Assembly (NCBI GenBank): GCA_005773695.1
Contig: SXHM01000182.1
Location: 1 to 7,957, forward strand
From: Bacteroidota bacterium
GTDB taxonomy: Bacteria > Bacteroidota > Bacteroidia > SXHM01
Length of the DNA: 7,957 bases
Direction of reading: 5' to 3'
The number at the start of each line of letters is the position of its first letter. Position 1 is the first letter of the stretch. Shown piece by piece: positions 6,483-7,957 of this stretch. The notes beneath the pieces were generated by a model that did not search any database, had not been told where the DNA came from, and was given only the letters and a program-made list of their open reading frames with translations. The translations under genes and the position numbers were made by a program.

Positions 6483-6842
6483 TTATTTCGAAAAGTGTTT
6501 ACGGGTAATCACCTTCAGCAGTTCACGCTCCAGAATAAACTGTGTTATTTTTTCTACCGCATAGGCAAAAGAATTGTTGGCAAATATCTCGTTTGCCTTC
6601 TTTTCGCTGAGGTCTATAGTGTAAAGCAATTGCGAAAACTTGTTGCAGTTGTTCTCCAACAGATTCTGCACAACCGGTTTTACCTGCACAAACAATTCGT
6701 CATAAGCCGTGGCAATGTTTCCCGAAAACGAAATATCTATTCCGTTGGAAGCAAAATCTTTTTCTACCTGCGCAGCTGTTAGGCGGATAATCTCCTCGTT
6801 GTTTTTGTAAATGGAAATATCATTTAACTTCTCAGATAACAT
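6483..6842 (-). CDS. Conserved-looking hypothetical protein, 119 residues
   Basis: I do not recognise a named family. The protein is soluble, has no signal peptide, and appears mostly helical: IYKNNEEIIRLTAAQVEKDF at 12-31, then a central acidic/hydrophobic region with YDELFVQVKPVVQNLLENN, then LYTIDLSEKKANEIF and a basic C-terminus ERELLKVITRKHFSK. It has one cysteine and no obvious catalytic motif. The ATG at 6842 is preferred over the in-frame ATG at 6908. The extra 22 residues of the longer form (including MLKQVQHD) are a translation of REP-like repeat DNA, and a TATCTTTG element sits just before 6842. It lies downstream of the ferredoxin on the same strand, separated by the REP pair. The C-terminal AYAVEKITQFILERELLKV helix gives it the look of a protein-protein adaptor, but that is speculative. 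Confidence 0.72.
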   Translation of the reverse strand: MLSEKLNDISIYKNNEEIIRLTAAQVEKDFASNGIDISFSGNIATAYDELFVQVKPVVQNLLENNCNKFSQLLYTIDLSEKKANEIFANNSFAYAVEKITQFILERELLKVITRKHFSK

Positions 6843-6846
6843 TCTG

Positions 6847-6854
6847 CAAAGATA
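6847..6854 (-). promoter_or_regulatory. Possible -7 promoter element of the 119-residue gene
   Basis: TATCTTTG is a perfect TAnnTTTG match on the minus strand, ending 4 bases before the ATG at 6842. A -33 TTTG is absent; the region where it should be lies inside REP copy A (6863-6889). If active, it would give a leaderless or nearly leaderless message. Confidence 0.35.
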
Positions 6855-6862
6855 AAAGGTTG

Positions 6863-6889
6863 CGTCATGCTGAACTTGTTTCAGCATCT
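6863..6889 (+). repeat. REP-like palindrome, copy A
   Basis: A 27-base unit begins CGTCA and ends TCT, with hairpin arms ATGCTGAA and TTCAGCAT around a 5-base CTTGT loop. The core CTGAACTTGTTTCAG is shared with copy B in opposite orientation. Units of this type are common REP-like repeats in bacterial genomes, including Bacteroidota; I recall this from general knowledge and cannot search. Confidence 0.8.
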
Positions 6890-6910
6890 TAAAAAGAGTT
6901 ATTCTCATAT

Positions 6911-6937
6911 AGACCCTGAAACAAGTTCAGGGTGACG
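6911..6937 (-). repeat. REP-like palindrome, copy B (inverted relative to copy A)
   Basis: Read on the minus strand it is the same 27-base unit as copy A, with stem ACCCTGAA/TTCAGGGT and the same CTTGT loop. It differs from A at four positions, which are two compensated base pairs. Copies A and B are separated by 21 bases and lie head to head, an arrangement like a BIME. The TGA stop of the ferredoxin gene (6929-6927) is inside this unit. Confidence 0.8.
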
Positions 6938-7238
6938 GAAGAACCAGACGTACTACAGGCGTATTTTCAATAATGTGCTTCTGAATTATTTCTTCCACAT
7001 CACTTAGTTGTACGTTACGGTAATAAATTCCTTCGGGGTAAACGACTAATGTTGGTCCGCTTTCGCAAGCATCTAAGCATCCGGCACGTTGTGCTCGCAC
7101 TTCGGTCTTCAACCCCTTATCAAGCAATGATTTCTTAAAGGCTGCAACCAATGTCAGTCCGTGCTTTTCACCGCAGCTTTTACGTTCACCTGCTGCACGC
7201 TCGTTGGAGCAAATGAATATGTGTTTCTTGAATTTCAA
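6927..7238 (-). CDS. Thioredoxin-like [2Fe-2S] ferredoxin domain protein
   Basis: This 103-residue cytoplasmic electron carrier is of the thioredoxin-like ferredoxin family. Four cysteines are spaced as in that family: Cys10 (HIFICSNER), Cys22 (KSCGEKHG), and Cys54 and Cys58 in RAGCLDACESGP, which would hold the [2Fe-2S] cluster. TLVVYPEGIYYRNVQLSDVE and a HI-ENTPVVRLVL tail complete the domain. The start must be TTG at 7238: the family normally begins MKFKKHIF-like, and there is no in-frame Met inside. That TTG overlaps the TGA of the upstream polyprenyl synthase by 4 bases, indicating translational coupling. The last residues (PSP) and the stop codon come from REP copy B. The redox partner is not identifiable here. 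Confidence 0.9.
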   Translation of the reverse strand: MKFKKHIFICSNERAAGERKSCGEKHGLTLVAAFKKSLLDKGLKTEVRAQRAGCLDACESGPTLVVYPEGIYYRNVQLSDVEEIIQKHIIENTPVVRLVLPSP

Positions 7239-7957
7239 CTTTGGCGTTGCATTAGTTGTTCAGTAAAATCAGTCAGCATTTTTTTCTTTTCAGCAGGTGC
7301 ATTTACTTTTTCAAGGGCCGAAAGTCCTTTGCTGTAGAATTTCTGCATTTCTTCTTCTGCCAGTTTTTTTACTTCCAGCAAATGGTAGATTTCTTTTACA
7401 CCTTCTACTTTTTTCTGTTCATTTTTTTCGCTCAATAAATCATTGAGTTTTCCTCGGGTTGATTCGTCAGCCAACTCTATAGCTTTCAGCAACAGAAACG
7501 TTTTCTTGTTGGCGATAACATCGCCACCTGTTTGTTTTCCTACTTTTTCTGTTTCACCAAACACATCAAGAATATCGTCCTGCAGTTGAAATGCAATACC
7601 GGTGTTCTTCCCGAATTCATAAAGGTTCTTTGCATCTTCATCGGATGCTCCCGAAACCAAAGAGCCCATCTGCAAAGCAGCGCCAAGCAATACCGCTGTT
7701 TTCATTTTTATCATGTGAAGGTAATCGGCAATGGAAACATTTTCTGTTGTTTCAAAATTCATGTCCAGCTGCTGCCCCTCACAAATCTGAAGTGCCGTTT
7801 TATTAAAAACGGGAAGCAGTTTTTTCAGCAGATCACCTTCATAAGTCGATAACAATTCATACGATTTAATAAACATTGCATCACCAGAAAGTATGGCTGT
7901 GCTGCTTCCCCATTTCTTCCATACTGTTGGCTTTCCGCGTCTTAGAGGAGCATTGTC
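7235..7957 (-). CDS. Polyprenyl (farnesyl/geranylgeranyl) diphosphate synthase, N-terminus beyond window
   Basis: 240 residues are in the window, and the frame is open to the right edge without needing a start. It begins at DNAPLRRGKPT, where the first Asp is probably the last of the first DDxxD motif and RR are the diphosphate-binding arginines. The sequence continues through WGSSTAILSGDAMF, KMKTAVLLGAAL (KT motif), FQLQDDILDVFG (second DDxxD, 127-131 in window numbering) and GGDVIANKKT. The enzyme condenses isopentenyl diphosphate with allylic diphosphates for quinones, carotenoids or cell-wall lipid carriers. The residues setting chain length lie upstream of the window, so farnesyl versus geranylgeranyl or longer cannot be decided. 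The downstream ferredoxin overlaps it by 4 bases. A Met at 7876 is internal and not the start. Confidence 0.95.
   Translation of the reverse strand, partial: DNAPLRRGKPTVWKKWGSSTAILSGDAMFIKSYELLSTYEGDLLKKLLPVFNKTALQICEGQQLDMNFETTENVSIADYLHMIKMKTAVLLGAALQMGSLVSGASDEDAKNLYEFGKNTGIAFQLQDDILDVFGETEKVGKQTGGDVIANKKTFLLLKAIELADESTRGKLNDLLSEKNEQKKVEGVKEIYHLLEVKKLAEEEMQKFYSKGLSALEKVNAPAEKKKMLTDFTEQLMQRQS

Noticed and set aside
6309..6782. 157-codon plus-strand open frame
   Set aside because: It is antisense across the tail of the hypothetical gene and the head of the HYC_CC_PP-like gene, with no domain pattern; the minus-strand genes have signal peptide and motif support.
1..7957. CRISPR array, tRNA/rRNA, integrase or insertion sequence
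   Set aside because: No regularly spaced direct repeats, cloverleaf-like sequence or transposase/integrase motifs were seen; the only mobile-type sequences are the short REP-like units.

Overview
The window looks like chromosomal DNA of a Bacteroidota bacterium. The evidence is moderate-to-low GC, A-rich start regions without clear Shine-Dalgarno sequences, several TAnnTTTG-type -7 promoter elements, a carboxypeptidase-regulatory-like domain on the TonB-dependent receptor, and a small protein resembling the HYC_CC_PP family. No RNA gene, CRISPR array, transposase or phage gene was seen. Coding density is very high and no gene-free stretch exceeds about 110 bases.

Left part (1-3777). A secreted CocE/X-Pro-dipeptidyl-peptidase-like serine hydrolase runs leftward and is cut by the window edge. 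It is divergent from a rightward pair: a secreted sphingomyelinase-C-like phosphodiesterase, then, 20 bases later, a secreted DUF1571/LolA-like protein carrying a LysM domain. The 109-bp divergent spacer holds back-to-back Bacteroidota-type promoters whose -33 elements form a small dyad. All three products have signal peptides, so this part encodes an extracytoplasmic set of hydrolytic and envelope proteins.

Right part (3778-7957). Five genes all lie on the minus strand. In transcription order they are a polyprenyl diphosphate synthase (5' end outside the window), a thioredoxin-like [2Fe-2S] ferredoxin (TTG start, 4-base overlap), an unrecognised 119-residue protein, a HYC_CC_PP-like exported protein, and a 744-residue TonB-dependent receptor of the CCNLSESF type that is often associated with metal (copper) genes in Bacteroidota. 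The last two probably form a functional pair. The receptor meets the LysM gene tail to tail with abutting stop codons and no spacer.

Non-coding structure is the most unusual content. (1) The 58-base spacer between the HYC_CC_PP-like gene and the receptor starts and ends with complementary 8-mers enclosing a 7-bp hairpin, so it could fold back over the receptor's start region. (2) Two 27-base REP-like palindromes lie head to head between the ferredoxin and the 119-residue gene. They differ by two compensated base pairs, and one of them supplies the ferredoxin stop codon. (3) A four-copy degenerate heptamer repeat lies inside the hydrolase signal-peptide codons. Function assignments come from motif recognition only; no database search was possible.
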